A stretch of 64,000 bases of DNA. It comes from PALSA-607 sp963737705. Lineage in GTDB: Bacteria > Actinomycetota > Actinomycetes > Acidothermales > Acidothermaceae. The stretch is taken from NCBI GenBank assembly GCA_963737705.1, contig CAVTTP010000006.1:868001-932000 (forward strand), read 5' to 3'. The notes below the pieces were generated by a model. The model did no database searches. It was not told the DNA's origin and saw nothing but the letters and a program-made list of their open reading frames with translations. Positions within the stretch are counted from its first letter, which is position 1. Each line of letters opens with the position of its first letter. A program made the translations under genes and the position numbers. Shown piece after piece: positions 48,757 to 60,121 of this stretch.

Positions 48757-48882
48757 GATCACCTCCATGTCCGTTGCGATGCTCCACGGTGGTCCACAGA
48801 TCGCACTGGACGATCTATGGTGAGCGCGATACATTTTGTACCTCAGCCGAGGCAGCTAGGCAAGAAGGAAGAGGCACGAATT

Positions 48883-49176
48883 TTGGCGGAGCAGGCCAAG
48901 CCGAACATCAACAACAGCCGAGGCGTCTACGGCATTACGACGGCGGCGGAACTCGTCGGGATGGGAGTTCAAAACCTGCGTCTGTACGAAGCCCGCGGCC
49001 TAATAGTCCCCGACCGTACGTCGGGGGGCACTCGGCGGTATAGCTCAGATGACCTTGACCGCCTGCGCCGGATCGGCGACCTGCTCTCCGCCGGCCTGAA
49101 CCTGGCCGGCATCGCGATGGTCCTGCAGCTGGAGACGGAAAACGAGCAACTTCGCGCTGAAGACGTCAAACAGTAG
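48883..49176 (+). CDS. MerR-family (HspR-like) regulator
   Basis: 97 residues from TTG at 48883 after GGAAGAGG; an ATG at 48817 would add 22 residues. The MerR helix-turn-helix is YGITTAAELVGMGVQNLRLY, EARGLIVPDRTSGGTRRYSS (about 16-57), then DDLDRLRRIGDLLSAGLNLA and a coiled coil (VLQLETENEQLR). HspR proteins repress chaperone genes, and this one is divergent from hsp20, so it probably controls that gene. There are no cysteines for metal or redox sensing. Confidence 0.85.
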   Translation: MAEQAKPNINNSRGVYGITTAAELVGMGVQNLRLYEARGLIVPDRTSGGTRRYSSDDLDRLRRIGDLLSAGLNLAGIAMVLQLETENEQLRAEDVKQ

Positions 49177-49219
49177 CGACGCCTGCGGCCAGCCGCGGAC
49201 CTGACAGCAATCGACGCGA

Positions 49220-50095
49220 TCAGGACTTGATCCAGCGAGCTGCTGCCGCGACGTACAAGGCGAATGCGGTGAATCCGAGCGCGACGAGCCCCAACAACCA
49301 CGGCCCACCCGTCGTCCCGGCCAGAGTGCGCAATGCGCCGTCGAGACCGGTCGACTTCTGCGGGTTCGCCGTGATGGCGGCGTCGATGACGAGAGCGCCG
49401 ATGAGCATCACGACAACCGCGCGGGCGATGCCCCCGGCAAGGCCGAGTCCGACGACCGCGGTTCGCAGTGGCACCGGGATTGCCTTGCGGTCGAGTTGAC
49501 GTTCGAACCGCCGCAACAGGGCCTCGACGAACATGCCGATCCCGCACGCGACGACGACCGCGCCGATGGCCTCGATCAGGAGTCGCCCGTGTGGTTCGCG
49601 CATCAGTCGTGCGGTCCATGTCGCCTGTTGTTGGGCCTGGTTCTGCCTGTGGCTCCCGACGAGGAAGGCGGCGCTCGACGCGCACAACGCTCCGTAGACG
49701 ATCGCCCGGAAGCCCGACAACGCCCGATCAATCGGGCTGTGGTTCACGTCGCTGCCGAACACAGCTTCGCTGAGCCGCCAGAGTGCGTAGCATGCGAAAC
49801 CGGCCGACATGATCGCGACCAGCACAACGCCGCCAGGGTGGCTGATCACCTCTGCCAGCGCTCCTTGCTGATTGGCCTGCTGACCCTCGCCGCCGCCCCG
49901 CACCGCTACCTCGACCGTGAGCCACGCGAGTAGGAGATAGACGAGTGCTTGCGATCCGAGTCCGTAGCGAGCCATAGACGTCACCGCACGCGTTTGCGGA
50001 CGCGGTCGCCGCAACCGAGCTAGCGGCGCCTGGACGACACTCTCAAGACGGGGCACGAGTTGACGGTTCCCACGATCAGGCCCAGCTACGCGCAT
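49220..50095 (-). CDS. DUF1206 integral membrane protein
   Basis: 291 residues from the ATG at 50095; a start at 49975 (MARYGLGSQALVYLLLAW) is also possible. Six hydrophobic helices form three similar units, each opening with a GLxxxALVYLLLAWLTV-, GFRAIVYGALCASSAAFL- or GLAGGIARAVVVMLIGAL-like segment, the three-fold repeat of DUF1206. The loops after them carry QQANQQGALAEV, QQQATWTARLMREPHG and GLDGALRTLAG. Function is not known. It converges on the MerR gene. Confidence 0.85.
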   Translation of the reverse strand: MRVAGPDRGNRQLVPRLESVVQAPLARLRRPRPQTRAVTSMARYGLGSQALVYLLLAWLTVEVAVRGGGEGQQANQQGALAEVISHPGGVVLVAIMSAGFACYALWRLSEAVFGSDVNHSPIDRALSGFRAIVYGALCASSAAFLVGSHRQNQAQQQATWTARLMREPHGRLLIEAIGAVVVACGIGMFVEALLRRFERQLDRKAIPVPLRTAVVGLGLAGGIARAVVVMLIGALVIDAAITANPQKSTGLDGALRTLAGTTGGPWLLGLVALGFTAFALYVAAAARWIKS

Positions 50096-50180
50096 CTCGC
50101 GCAACGGCCGGCGCAGGGGTGTCGGCGTTCAACCCCGAGCGTCTACGCTGCCGTCCGGAACATGCCGTGTCGGAGTGGCC

Positions 50181-52679
50181 ATGACAACACAGCCTTATGT
50201 GCGCCCGCGCCCAGTTGTGCGAGGCGCCTCGTACTTCGCCCTGAGCATGGTCGCCGCCGCCGTCCTTGCCGTGTCCCTCGCGCCAGGTAACGCGGCTGCG
50301 GTCGGCGCGCTGCCGCAGGCGACTCCCGCTCCACCCGCTACCGGGACCGGGTCGCAGCAGGTGGTCGATCTCGGGCCACAGGTCGTCGCCAGGTGTGTCG
50401 CAGAAACACCCAACGGCGACACGTGGGTCGTGAACGCGCAGGGGCCGTTCACGTTGATCGAGGTGTCGCCGGCGCACAAATTGATCGCCTATCCAATACC
50501 CGTCACGAGGCTAAACGCCAGCTCGACGTCATGTCTGGTGGTCGGGCCTGACGGCAACCTGTGGTTGGAGGATCCGTCGGCCACCACCGCGACTCAGACG
50601 ACGCCCGTCGACCTGATGCTGCGCTTTAACGTGACCTCGCACCGCTGGACGATCTACCCGCTGCCGAACCCCGATGGCAGCCCGTCGTTGATGTCCCCTG
50701 GTCCGGCTGGAATCTGGTTCGTGGAGAACGCCACTCATCAGCTTACGTTGATCACGATCAAGGGTCAGGTGCGCAGCTTTCCGTTCGCGGGCATCACCGC
50801 GACGGGCCCGATCTTGGCCGAACCGGACGGCGACGTGTGGTTCGACGGGACGAACACCAAGGGTGAGCAACTGTTCGAGATGTCGAGTAGCGGCGCGCTG
50901 ATAACCCAGGTCACGGGCGCAACTGGCGTGATCGTGTTGGCTACCGGACCCGACGGCCAACTCTGGGTATCCGAGAACGCGGGACTCGCCGAAATCACAC
51001 CAGCCTCGACCGTGAAAGTCATCTTCGGGACCGCCACCGGGCCGCAGGCGATGGTCCTCGGACCTGACAATCAGATGTGGTACGTCAGCGCATGGTTCGG
51101 ATGTCTCGCGAGCCAATTCGGCGTCGTGCACGCCGACGGCACCGCGGCGATCTACGCGCAGCCGGGGTGTGCGAGCTGGATTAGCAAAGGTCCACACGGC
51201 AACGTGATGTTGACGTCGGCAACCGCTGACCTGTATGTGGTGGACACAGGCGCAAGTGGCGCTGCTGGCGCCAGCACCACGTCGTCCGCCATTACTGATT
51301 TCGCCACACCGTCGAAAGCGTTCGCGGATCCAGCACGCGCTGTGGTCAATGCTTCCATCACGTTGGTCGCGATGCTCGCGCTGACATTCCCCTCGCAGCT
51401 CTTCAACCGCACCTTTGAGGAGAACTACGACGAGATCGTCGTACTTGCTCGCCGCCGATTCGGCTGGATCGCCCGCGCCAAAGCACGGGTGCAGGAATCA
51501 CCCCGCCGCAACGTCGCCGCGTTCAGCTTTGTCGTGCTTGCCGGTTCGCTATTGGGCTCGCTGCGTGACCCGAACTTCGGGTTCAACGGTTCGTCGGAGG
51601 AAGCCTTTTTCGCAACCCTGCTTTCGCTACTTGCTACCACTGCGGTGGGGTACGCAGTAGCGCGCACCTTTCGCGCTCGTCGCAAACTCGCACTGAATGC
51701 AAAACTCCACGCACTGCCAGCCGGTCTCGTTGTTGCGGCGCTCTGCGTGATCGTGTCTCGTATCGCCAACTTTCAGCCGGGCTATCTGTACGGCGTGATC
51801 TCCGGAGTCGCCTTCGGGTCGACGTTGACTAGACGAAACGAAGCCCAACTGACGGCACTGGCAACAGCGGCCGGTATAGCTTTTTCGGTGCTGGCATGGT
51901 TGGTGTGGGTTCCGGTTCATCACAGCGCAGGCCAAAACGGTGCCTTTGCGGGCGCCGGATTGATCGACGACTTTCTCGCGTCTGTCTTCGTCGGCGGTCT
52001 GACTGGCGTCGTCATTTCTTTGTTGCCGCTGCGTTTTATGCCGGGATACACCCTGTTCAACTGGCGGCGAAGTGTGTGGGCCTCGATTCTCGGCGTCAGC
52101 GCGTTCCTCCTCGTCGAGGTGCTGTTACGTCCGGCAGCCGGAACATCGCATCCCGGACATGTCGCCTGGATAACGGCCGCAGCGCTGTTCGTTGTCTTCG
52201 GCCTCGGATCCGTGCTGTTCCGGGAGTACTTCGACCGCCATGTGCCTGAGGATAAAGGCAAACTCGGGCTCGGCGCGTCGGTGGTCCGCGCGCTGGCAAC
52301 AACGGATGGTCTCTCGGAACGTGAGTTGGCGACGAGCCTTGGCGTCGACGAGCACGCGGTCGAGTTGGCGGTCGCGCGTCTTGAGCGCGCGAGGTGGCTC
52401 GCGCGCACGAAGAATGCGAGTAGTGAGCAAGCAGACCTGCCGCTGCATCTCACCAGCGCGGCGCGAGCGGTCATGAGTGACTCGATATCGACGGTGCCCG
52501 GGGTTAGGCGTCGGCGACTGATTTGGGGACTGACTGTCGCCGACCGAACTGCGCTCACCGAAAAGTTGCACTCGGGCACCACCCAGCAGACCGAAGCGCA
52601 GCAGACCGCGCAGCAAGCCGACGCCCAGCAAGCCGACGCCCAGCAAGTCGACGCCCAGCAAGTCGACGCCCAGCAATAG
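50181..52679 (+). CDS. Extracellular propeller, nine-helix membrane domain and winged helix in one chain
   Basis: 832 residues from the ATG at 50181 (CGGAG five bases before). A signal or anchor helix (about 18-38) precedes six Vgb/NHL-like propeller blades with (G/E)PDGxxW motifs: GPDGNLWLED, GPAGIWFVEN, EPDGDVWFDG, GPDGQLWVSE, GPDNQMWYVS and a degenerate sixth. About nine hydrophobic helices follow (from 388 to 690), including TFPSQLFNRTFEENYDEI and a LLPLRF segment like the actinobacterial FGLLP membrane family. An odd helix number puts the C terminus inside, where residues about 705-770 form a MarR/ArsR-like winged helix (LSERELATSLGVDEHAVELA, VARLERARWLAR, LTSAARAVMS). The end is a QQADA/QQVDA pentapeptide repeat. 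A one-protein outside-in regulator is the inference. Confidence 0.8.
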   Translation: MTTQPYVRPRPVVRGASYFALSMVAAAVLAVSLAPGNAAAVGALPQATPAPPATGTGSQQVVDLGPQVVARCVAETPNGDTWVVNAQGPFTLIEVSPAHKLIAYPIPVTRLNASSTSCLVVGPDGNLWLEDPSATTATQTTPVDLMLRFNVTSHRWTIYPLPNPDGSPSLMSPGPAGIWFVENATHQLTLITIKGQVRSFPFAGITATGPILAEPDGDVWFDGTNTKGEQLFEMSSSGALITQVTGATGVIVLATGPDGQLWVSENAGLAEITPASTVKVIFGTATGPQAMVLGPDNQMWYVSAWFGCLASQFGVVHADGTAAIYAQPGCASWISKGPHGNVMLTSATADLYVVDTGASGAAGASTTSSAITDFATPSKAFADPARAVVNASITLVAMLALTFPSQLFNRTFEENYDEIVVLARRRFGWIARAKARVQESPRRNVAAFSFVVLAGSLLGSLRDPNFGFNGSSEEAFFATLLSLLATTAVGYAVARTFRARRKLALNAKLHALPAGLVVAALCVIVSRIANFQPGYLYGVISGVAFGSTLTRRNEAQLTALATAAGIAFSVLAWLVWVPVHHSAGQNGAFAGAGLIDDFLASVFVGGLTGVVISLLPLRFMPGYTLFNWRRSVWASILGVSAFLLVEVLLRPAAGTSHPGHVAWITAAALFVVFGLGSVLFREYFDRHVPEDKGKLGLGASVVRALATTDGLSERELATSLGVDEHAVELAVARLERARWLARTKNASSEQADLPLHLTSAARAVMSDSISTVPGVRRRRLIWGLTVADRTALTEKLHSGTTQQTEAQQTAQQADAQQADAQQVDAQQVDAQQ

Positions 52680-52692
52680 GGGCCCTTGCGGG

Positions 52693-53577
52693 TCAGTCTT
52701 TCGCGAGGCGGTCGCGGCGTTCTTGTGCGTCGGCGACCTTGCGTTCGGCACCCCGGACCGCGCGCTCGGCGCGCTCCAACTCGATCGCCACCTCTTTGCG
52801 GCGACGATCTGCATCGGACGCCGAGGTGCTCGCCTCTTCGAGTTGTTGACGCAGCTCCTCGACCCGTGAGTGAGCGGTCGCGGCAGCTTCGGCGGCGGCG
52901 GTCGCGCTGGCCTGCGCGTCAGAAAGTGCGGTTGTTGCGGCCGCGAGAACTCGCCCTGCCTCGACGAGGGCGTGTTCAGCCAGTTGTCGCTGCTCGTCGC
53001 GAGGTGCCTGCTGCGGCGTGTCTGACTGCGAGAGGGCAGTGCCCGCCCTGCGACCGATGGGAATCACGTTGGCGGTCGCGGTGCCGAACTCGGAGCCAAA
53101 CCCGGTACCGAAATCCGAGCTGTGTAGTGCATCGGTCAGCCGGCCCAAGAGCAGGAACCTCGCCGCCAGTTCGTCCGCCAGCGCGGCGCGCAGAGTTTCC
53201 TCCAGTGCGCGTGCCGCATCCTCGCTCACGGAGCGACCAGCGGCGCGCGCCAATGCGCGGGCCTGTTGCACGAGCGCGTACATCACCTTCTGTTGCTGCC
53301 GCGACAATTCCCGCAGCTGATCGCCGTCCAGCTTCTGGGTAGCGTCGCGTAACGCGGCGCCAAGTTCGAGCAGCGGCTCCAGCTCAGAGCGGTGCGAACG
53401 GACCAACTGGTTGGCCAGCCACGCCGTCACCGTCGGTTTCCCCAGACTATGAATGCGTGACGCGCCGGAGCGGTCACCGGCAGCCTTGGCCTCTTTCTCA
53501 TACCGAGTCCTGGCTGCCGTGAACTCATCTGGCGGCAAGCCGTAGAGCTCGTCGGCGACCTCCTCGAAATCGGGCAC
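52693..53577 (-). CDS. Coiled-coil conserved hypothetical protein
   Basis: 294 residues from GTG at 53577. The N terminus (ELYGLPPDEFTAARTRYEKE, then SLGKPTVTAWLANQLVRSHR) matches a conserved actinobacterial hypothetical family as I remember it. Residues about 60-150 are helical (QQQKVMYALVQQARALARAA), and 195-290 is a long Ala/Glu/Arg coiled coil. It has no signal peptide. It converges on the propeller-membrane gene with a 13-bp gap. Function unknown. Confidence 0.75.
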   Translation of the reverse strand: MPDFEEVADELYGLPPDEFTAARTRYEKEAKAAGDRSGASRIHSLGKPTVTAWLANQLVRSHRSELEPLLELGAALRDATQKLDGDQLRELSRQQQKVMYALVQQARALARAAGRSVSEDAARALEETLRAALADELAARFLLLGRLTDALHSSDFGTGFGSEFGTATANVIPIGRRAGTALSQSDTPQQAPRDEQRQLAEHALVEAGRVLAAATTALSDAQASATAAAEAAATAHSRVEELRQQLEEASTSASDADRRRKEVAIELERAERAVRGAERKVADAQERRDRLAKD

Positions 53578-53614
53578 AGCGCAATCCTGCCTCAGTCCAA
53601 AGCCAACTGCAGTT

Positions 53615-54820
53615 CTAGCGTGTGCTGTGCGTGCCGGAAGGCTTCAGCCAGAGCCCCGCGGTCGCAGGTTGCAGGCTTCGCTGAACCGTGTCCACCAAAT
53701 GAATGTTGACGTCCCCGAAGGCATGCGCGGCCGTGATGGTGGCGCGAAACTCGGCGACGAGTTGGTCGGCGCGGTAGGCCGTCCGGTTGAACCTTCGGTC
53801 GACGAGATGCTGGGTGCGCCGGCGCAACGGGTTGAAGGCGGCAGCGGTCGCCAGGGTGGCTGCGGCGACGGCGATCGGCGACGACAGGTTGACTGCTTTG
53901 GTAATCAACGTGACGAGAAGTGCGTACATCCCGATCAGCGCGCCGGTGACGACCGCGTACGACAGAGTCCGACTGATCAGGCGATCGATGTCGTAGAGGT
54001 GGTAGCGCAGGATCGCGAACCCAGTAGCGATCGCGATCAGCGAGAAAGCGCTTGATTCAACCGCGGCCTGAACAGAGTCGCCAACCTGGATCGCATCGAT
54101 CACCACCTCTGCGACGATCGCGAATGCGGCAGCGGCGACGAACCACCGGATCTGCAAGCGTTTGAGGCCATCGGAACGCCGCCAACGCAGCACCAAGCTG
54201 ACGGCCGCACCGATGACGCACGGCGCGATCGCGACGATGCAGAACTCGCCGATGCCCAGCAGGAGGCCTTTCCACCCGACCAGGCTCGGTGTCTTGTTCG
54301 AGAGCAACTCTGTCGTCGATACCAGCGACGCGGGTATTGCGACGAAGATCACCCCGCCGGCCATGATGACGATCGACGCGATCTCGAGTACCCGCCAAGG
54401 GCGGCCGGGTAGTCGTCCATCGGGAAAATAGAGAAGTCCGAGGGTGATCAACAGGAACAGTGCAGGGAACCACAAGACGGTGACCAACGCGCCCGTGTGC
54501 GCGATGTAATCGGGCCACCCGTGTAACACGGCGAACCTGGCGAGCCGGTCGCCGAACTGGTTGAGCCGGTCGAGGAACGAGGCTGCCAAAAACACCCAGG
54601 CCACACCATTGCGCGGTTGCGTCCGGGTGATCATGACGGCAACGATCGGGAAGCTGATCAAGATGACGCCGCCGACAGCGGACGGCGTGTCTTTGAGCGC
54701 AATCGACAGGCCGGTCGCCGCAAGGCTCATCGCGACAATTACTGCGGCGACCACGCGCGATGCGAACTGAAGCCGCCTGTCCGCCGCCGAAACCGGTACT
54801 CGTGACGCGGGTACCGGCAC
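53615..54820 (-). CDS. Polytopic membrane protein with sensor-kinase-like input domain
   Basis: 401 residues. Some eight hydrophobic helices (about 20-315) are followed by a cytoplasmic C-terminal part with RRRTQHLVDRRFNRTAYRAD, QLVAEFRATI and a final VDTVQRSLQPATAGLWLKPS. This is the layout of actinobacterial membrane proteins related to the input half of certain sensor histidine kinases (YDIDRLISRTLSYAVVTGAL is typical). No kinase or effector domain follows, so it is a receptor-like remnant or partner protein. It lies 75 bp after the HD-GYP gene on the same strand. Confidence 0.78.
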   Translation of the reverse strand: MPVPASRVPVSAADRRLQFASRVVAAVIVAMSLAATGLSIALKDTPSAVGGVILISFPIVAVMITRTQPRNGVAWVFLAASFLDRLNQFGDRLARFAVLHGWPDYIAHTGALVTVLWFPALFLLITLGLLYFPDGRLPGRPWRVLEIASIVIMAGGVIFVAIPASLVSTTELLSNKTPSLVGWKGLLLGIGEFCIVAIAPCVIGAAVSLVLRWRRSDGLKRLQIRWFVAAAAFAIVAEVVIDAIQVGDSVQAAVESSAFSLIAIATGFAILRYHLYDIDRLISRTLSYAVVTGALIGMYALLVTLITKAVNLSSPIAVAAATLATAAAFNPLRRRTQHLVDRRFNRTAYRADQLVAEFRATITAAHAFGDVNIHLVDTVQRSLQPATAGLWLKPSGTHSTR

Positions 54821-54895
54821 GCTCTCCCCTTCGCAGCGCGAATCACACCTGACCGACTCCAGTGTGCCGCGCGATCGTTCGGAGAGCGTTACGGG

Positions 54896-56920
<2,025 letters not shown>

Positions 56921-57051
56921 CGAACCCTCCCGATGTGTCCATCTAGTCGTCGGCAGTCGGCTTGCGAATATTGAGTCGCCCAGGTGGTGACGAACCAGAC
57001 AGAGGCAACTCACGGGACCTCTCAGAGCACGCGCGCGCAGGCCGATAGGGC

Positions 57052-59082
57052 GTGGACAAGGGAGTGCTGATAGCTACGAAAGCGCCCGGCATCAACCTGA
57101 TGCGGCTGGTGGCCTCAGCCTGCCTGCCTGTCGCGCTGCTCGCATTGTCTGGAGTCGCTACGTGGTCGGCGTTTAAGACCAATGCGGCCGCCCAGGCCTC
57201 GACCGACGCAGGACGTCTCGCCAGTGCTTACAGCGTCGCGCGCTTCGACATCGGCGCCGAGGAGTCCCTCGAACGCAAGTACCGGCTTGAGCCTGGTGCA
57301 GCAATACGTCAGGAGCACCTGGCTGCGAAGACTGACCTTGACGCGGCCCTGGCCACAGCCAGCCGTGACGGTAATGCGACTGATCGAGCAGTCGCGGCCG
57401 ACGTCACCGCACGCAACGCCACCTATCTGATTGCGACCGCGCAAATGTTCGCAGCGGTCGACCGAGGTGATACAGCGGCGGCTACAGCGATTGATCACAA
57501 CGGCGTCGATCCGGTTTTCAACGCCATGCAGACGATCGTGTTCGATCAGGCTGCGGTGCACAGCCGTGTCGACACAGCTGCTGGCAACAGGCTGCTCAGG
57601 ATCGAGAGTTTGGCGCGGTGGGCGACGTCGCTGGCCGTCGGAGTCGGCGCAGTCCTCATCCTGCTGTTCAGCCGATTGCGCAGGCAATCGACGAAGGTGC
57701 ACCGCGCACAATCTGATCTGAACGCGTATCAGGCCACCCATGACGAACTCACCGGCCTGCCCAACCGCGCGCTGTTCGCCACGCTCCTGGAAGGAGCGCT
57801 CGCGGAGGCCGGCGAGGCGCAAGGTTCGGTCGCGGTGGTCTTACTCGATCTCGACCGATTCAAGGACATCAACGACACGCTCGGCCACCGTTATGGCGAC
57901 TACTTGTTGCAGCAGATCGGTCCGCGCATAGGCGCCGTCTTGCGGGACGTCGATGTGCTCGCCAGGTTGGGTGGCGACGAGTTCGTCTTGCTGTTCCCAT
58001 CGCAGGCGACCGGCCAACCCGCCGTCCATGCAGCGTTGGATCTGACGCGCCGCATTCTCGATGCATTGCACGAGCCATTCATGGTGGACGACGTGTCGCT
58101 GGCCGTCGAGGCCAGCGCGGGTATCGCCGTGTGGCCGGCGCATGGTGACACGGGCGACGCCTTGCTGCAGCATGCAGACATCGCGATGTATCTCGCGAAG
58201 TCGCGCCACGAGGATCTTGCGATCTACAACAGCGCGCTCGACGGCCACAACCCGCGCAAGCTGACGCTGCTGTCGCAGTTGCGCGGCGCGGTCGACAACG
58301 CCGAGTTGGTCCTGCACTACCAGCCACTGGTCGACATCGGCACTGGCGCGGTTGTCGGCGCCGAGGCGCTCGTGCGGTGGAATCATCCCGACGAGGGTCT
58401 GCTGCCGCCGGGTGAATTCGTACCCCTCGCCGAAGGTAGCGGGTTCATCCACGAGCTCACCCGATTCGTGCTGCAGGCTGCATGCGAGCAGGCGAAGGTT
58501 TGGGAAACCGCGGGACTGCCACTGGTGGTCTCGGTGAACATCTCGGCGCGATGCCTGCTCGACACCGGGCTGCCACAGTCGGTTGCCGCGACGCTGCTGG
58601 CAGCCGGGCTGCCGCCGCACCTGCTCAAACTCGAGCTCACCGAGACGGCAATCATTGCCGACCCCGACCGCGCCCGTTCGATCATCGGCAGGCTACACAC
58701 ATTGGGCGTCGGGTTGTCGATCGATGACTTCGGTACTGGTTACACGTCCTTGTCGTTCCTGCGCGACCTGCCGGTACAGGAGATCAAGATCGATCGCTCA
58801 TTTGTCACGAACATGTTGACGCGTCCGAAAGACGCGATCATCGTGCGTACCGGCGTCGAGCTAGCGCACCGACTCGGCCTCGACTCGGTTGCTGAGGGCA
58901 TCGAAGACGCCGCAACGTTCGGTGCACTTGCTGCGCTCGGCTGCACGACTGCGCAAGGTTTCCACGTCGGCCGGCCCATGCCGAGCGACGGCTTCGACAG
59001 CTGGGTGGCCGACTGGAACGTCGCTCAGGAGATCGCGGGGCAAGCAGTCTTTGCCGAGCCCACACTCACGACCAACAGGTAG
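57052..59082 (+). CDS. Membrane GGDEF-EAL c-di-GMP enzyme
   Basis: 676 residues from GTG at 57052. Two membrane helices (about 17-40 and 187-206) flank an external helical sensor. The GGDEF domain (about 225-385) has the intact GGDEF motif and the inhibitory RxxD (RDVD) five residues before it. The EAL domain (about 405-655) keeps GAEALVRW, ELTETAI, IDDFGTGYTS, EIKIDRSFV and VAEGIED, so hydrolysis should work. The protein may therefore be bifunctional. It is divergent from the HD-GYP-CBM3 gene, and both may be controlled from the same 131-bp gap. Confidence 0.93.
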   Translation: MDKGVLIATKAPGINLMRLVASACLPVALLALSGVATWSAFKTNAAAQASTDAGRLASAYSVARFDIGAEESLERKYRLEPGAAIRQEHLAAKTDLDAALATASRDGNATDRAVAADVTARNATYLIATAQMFAAVDRGDTAAATAIDHNGVDPVFNAMQTIVFDQAAVHSRVDTAAGNRLLRIESLARWATSLAVGVGAVLILLFSRLRRQSTKVHRAQSDLNAYQATHDELTGLPNRALFATLLEGALAEAGEAQGSVAVVLLDLDRFKDINDTLGHRYGDYLLQQIGPRIGAVLRDVDVLARLGGDEFVLLFPSQATGQPAVHAALDLTRRILDALHEPFMVDDVSLAVEASAGIAVWPAHGDTGDALLQHADIAMYLAKSRHEDLAIYNSALDGHNPRKLTLLSQLRGAVDNAELVLHYQPLVDIGTGAVVGAEALVRWNHPDEGLLPPGEFVPLAEGSGFIHELTRFVLQAACEQAKVWETAGLPLVVSVNISARCLLDTGLPQSVAATLLAAGLPPHLLKLELTETAIIADPDRARSIIGRLHTLGVGLSIDDFGTGYTSLSFLRDLPVQEIKIDRSFVTNMLTRPKDAIIVRTGVELAHRLGLDSVAEGIEDAATFGALAALGCTTAQGFHVGRPMPSDGFDSWVADWNVAQEIAGQAVFAEPTLTTNR

Positions 59083-59167
59083 ACCCGCACATGCAACTCA
59101 AAGATGTGCGTTTGTCGCTGCAAAGTCAGACTGCCCAGAGTGAGCCAACCCCCGTATCGTGGCGGTC

Positions 59168-59962
59168 ATGTACAGGCGGGGGTTGATCGCAGGCGTCGCG
59201 GCGCTTGCAGTGGTGACATTGGTTGTCGTGGTGATGGCACTCAACCGCGACTCGAGCCTGACGAATGCGGTCGCGATAGTGCCGCCGAGTTTCCCTCCGG
59301 CCGTGTCTGCATCATCGTCGCCTTTACCCGTCGCGAGTGTGGCAAGTGCTGCACCAGCCAGTGCCAGCGTGGCAAGCCCAGTAGCAAGCGCCAGCGTCGC
59401 GCCTGCACTGCCGGTGGTTGCGTTCCTCGGTGACGACTTCACCGACGGTGCCGGAGCCACCTCCGCGGCGACCAGGTGGTCGTCGCTGGTGTCCGAACAC
59501 TACGGCTGGGATGAGCAGAACTTTGGTGTCGCAGGTACCGGCTATTCGACCGGTGGAACCGCCGGTGGTAAGCCGTACACGGCGCGCGTCGCTGCGCTCG
59601 TCGCCACCACACCGGTAATCGTCATTGTCTCGGGAGGCCGCTTTGACATCGAAAGCGCAAACGGGCCGACGGCGATCAAGACTGGCGTGACGAACACGTT
59701 CAAATCCTTGCGTGCCGCGCTTCCCAAAGCGGTCATCATCGCCGAGAGTCCGGTGTGGCCGTTGACGAAACCACCCGCGACACTTGCGGTCGTGGCAGCC
59801 GACGTAAAGGCAGCGGTCACGGCGGTCGGCGGTCAGTACCTCGACGTCGGCGAACCGCTGTTTGGGTTGACTGCGGATTTCGGGGCGCACTCGCTGCCCA
59901 ATGACGCGGGCTATGCCGCGCTCGCCAGAGCATTCGAGACGGCATACCACCCCGCAGCGTGA
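59168..59962 (+). CDS. Exported SGNH-hydrolase-like protein, nucleophile replaced
   Basis: 264 residues. A membrane anchor or signal (about 5-25) is followed by an Ala/Ser/Pro linker. The domain from about 82 has the SGNH order: block I FLGDDFTDGAG, a Gly-containing block II (NFGVAGTGYSTGG), block III IVSGGRFDIES and block V GAHSLPNDAGYAALA. In block I the catalytic Ser of GDS is Asp (GDD), and block III lacks the Asn of GxND, so it is probably not a normal esterase. GTG at 59159 is an alternative start. A hairpin terminator follows. Confidence 0.75.
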   Translation: MYRRGLIAGVAALAVVTLVVVVMALNRDSSLTNAVAIVPPSFPPAVSASSSPLPVASVASAAPASASVASPVASASVAPALPVVAFLGDDFTDGAGATSAATRWSSLVSEHYGWDEQNFGVAGTGYSTGGTAGGKPYTARVAALVATTPVIVIVSGGRFDIESANGPTAIKTGVTNTFKSLRAALPKAVIIAESPVWPLTKPPATLAVVAADVKAAVTAVGGQYLDVGEPLFGLTADFGAHSLPNDAGYAALARAFETAYHPAA

Positions 59963-60031
59963 ACGAGCTCCTCGGAGCGAAAGAAAGCGAACCATTGAAC
60001 GCCGTGGCGGGCGACGGCTACGATCACCGCG

Positions 60032-60069
60032 CGGTGCCCGGCCCTCCTCCCCCGTAGGGTCGGGCACCG
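60032..60069 (+). terminator. Hairpin terminator after the SGNH-like gene
   Basis: CGGTGCCCGGCCCT (60032-60045) pairs with AGGGTCGGGCACCG (60056-60069) along 14 positions with one G-T wobble around a 10-base loop, 70 bp after the stop. The following bases CTCGTTTCAG are only mildly T-rich. Confidence 0.7.
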
Positions 60070-60121
60070 CTCGTTTCAGCGCCGGGCTTGCATCGCTCCG
60101 GATTTGAATTACCCTGTGCCG

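Noticed and set aside
48757..48882. HspR inverted repeat (HAIR) before hsp20
   Set aside because: I looked for CTTGAGT and its complement in the gap and found neither, so HspR control is kept only as a synteny-based idea.
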